64,000 nt of DNA from Lacrimispora indolis DSM 755. Its GTDB lineage: Bacteria > Bacillota > Clostridia > Lachnospirales > Lachnospiraceae. Positions 63,513 through 64,000 of the stretch are shown here, piece after piece (position 1 is the stretch's first letter; each line of letters begins with the position of its first letter). Under the pieces are notes generated by a model that did no database searches, was not told the DNA's origin, and saw only the letters and a list, made by a program, of their open reading frames with translations. Position numbers and translations under genes: made by a program. Location: positions 2,728,001 to 2,792,000 of the forward strand of contig NZ_AZUI01000001.1 of NCBI RefSeq assembly GCF_000526995.1, written 5' to 3'.

Positions 63513-64000
63513 ATGGGAGCATTTTCAGAATGTGAAATAATGAACGCGACACAGCAGGAAAAAGAAATATACGGCGAAGAGGTACAGATTGTTTCCCGGT
63601 CAAGCGACTGCGTTATTTACCGCATTGTTGATGGAAGCGGAGCTATGGTGATGACCAGTTATCAGGTGTTCCCTGGAATCCAGCTGATTTACAACGATGT
63701 ACATATAGGAAGGTGTTCCATTGACTATGGAGTTTTTGGAAATGTAATGGAGATCAATCACTGCCGGGAAGGGCGCATAGAGTGCGGGTACCGGGAAGAG
63801 TTTTTTTACCTGACCCAGGGCGATCTTGCAGTCAGTAAAACAGGTGCCGCCGGTCACGGCTCCTATTTCCCTTTGAACCACTATCACGGGATCGCAATTG
63901 TCATTGACATTGACAGAGCGCCTGCGTGTATGTCATGCTTTCTGGATGATGTGAATGTGCGGCCCTGTGTCCTGATGGAAAAGTTCTGCAGAGGCGGTAA
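63513..64000 (+). CDS. AraC-family transcriptional regulator, 3' end outside the window
   Basis: 162 codons are visible, open to the last base, so the protein is truncated by the window. The segment is a sensor-type N-terminal domain: IVDGSGAMVMTSYQVFPGIQ, then YNDVHIGRCSIDYG-like text, INHCREGRIECGYREEFFYL, GDLAVSKTG, and FPLNHYHGIAIVIDIDRAP. This string order is common in Lachnospiraceae AraC-type regulators, where the DNA-binding domain follows about 100 residues later (not seen here). ATG 63513 has GGAAGG 13 bases upstream, a little far; ATG 63540 is an alternative. Ligand unknown. Confidence 0.7.
   Translation, partial: MGAFSECEIMNATQQEKEIYGEEVQIVSRSSDCVIYRIVDGSGAMVMTSYQVFPGIQLIYNDVHIGRCSIDYGVFGNVMEINHCREGRIECGYREEFFYLTQGDLAVSKTGAAGHGSYFPLNHYHGIAIVIDIDRAPACMSCFLDDVNVRPCVLMEKFCRGG

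Overview
The window looks like a chromosomal surface-polysaccharide and cell-wall region of a low-GC Firmicute of the Clostridia. The best fit is a Lachnospiraceae (former Clostridium cluster XIVa, Lacrimispora/Hungatella-like), inferred from the choline-binding-type wall repeat proteins, strong AGGAGG ribosome sites, TTG/GTG starts and the style of the polysaccharide genes. I had no database access, so the genus is a guess. I saw no rRNA, tRNA or CRISPR array.

Layout. 1-2.9 kb: the 3' part of a GT-C-like membrane protein and a GtrB-type glycosyltransferase. 3.4-11.3 kb: a wall-protein/phosphocholine block with a GH25 lysozyme carrying about 14 wall-binding repeats, a repeat-only wall protein, three tandem copies of a hairpin-rich repeat, a three-domain HTH-cytidylyltransferase-choline kinase protein, and an acidic repeat wall protein. 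11.3-15.6 kb: scar tissue made of a decayed IS481-like transposase, a decayed polymerase 3' end and a decayed IS66 element. 15.6-37.2 kb: an AT-rich Wzx/Wzy-type capsule locus in two blocks, with polymerase-like proteins, two flippases, a phosphoglycosyltransferase, at least seven glycosyltransferases, a chain-length protein, UDP-glucose dehydrogenase plus UDP-glucuronate 4-epimerase, another epimerase and acetyltransferases. 37.3-40.8 kb: an acetyltransferase pseudogene, a second phosphoglycosyltransferase and a second chain-length protein. 41-43.6 kb: a small unknown protein and a MarR-pirin-nitroreductase operon. 43.6-45.5 kb: a gene-poor AT-rich stretch, then two small convergent genes. 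45.7-47.1 kb: a second acidic wall protein on the minus strand. 47.4-47.9 kb: a relative of the 6.5-6.9 kb repeat with an expanded minisatellite. 48-57.7 kb: a higher-GC glycan operon (TPP enzyme, epimerase, C-methyltransferase-like enzyme, NADP secondary alcohol dehydrogenase, three GT2 proteins). 57.8-63.2 kb: a third phosphoglycosyltransferase, an LCP glycopolymer ligase and an HtrA protease. The window ends inside an AraC-type regulator.

How the genes fit together. Three phosphoglycosyltransferases can each start a lipid-linked glycan. The glycosyltransferases extend it, the flippases export it, the Wzy-like proteins polymerise it, and the LCP protein probably anchors a polymer to peptidoglycan. 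The cytidylyltransferase-kinase would make CDP-choline (or CDP-ethanolamine) to decorate wall polymers, and the repeat proteins are of the type that binds such decorations. No LicD-like phosphocholine transferase lies in the window.

Most interesting points: (1) the fused HTH on the choline enzyme, with a perfect palindrome in its own promoter and a similar palindrome in the promoter of the wall protein near 47 kb; (2) two chain-length proteins whose C-termini look like P-loop-less BY-kinase domains, with no canonical kinase nearby; (3) a dispersed hairpin repeat family, one copy expanded into 11 units of 34-35 bp; (4) a capsule locus bracketed by two inward-facing paralogous wall proteins and decayed mobile elements.
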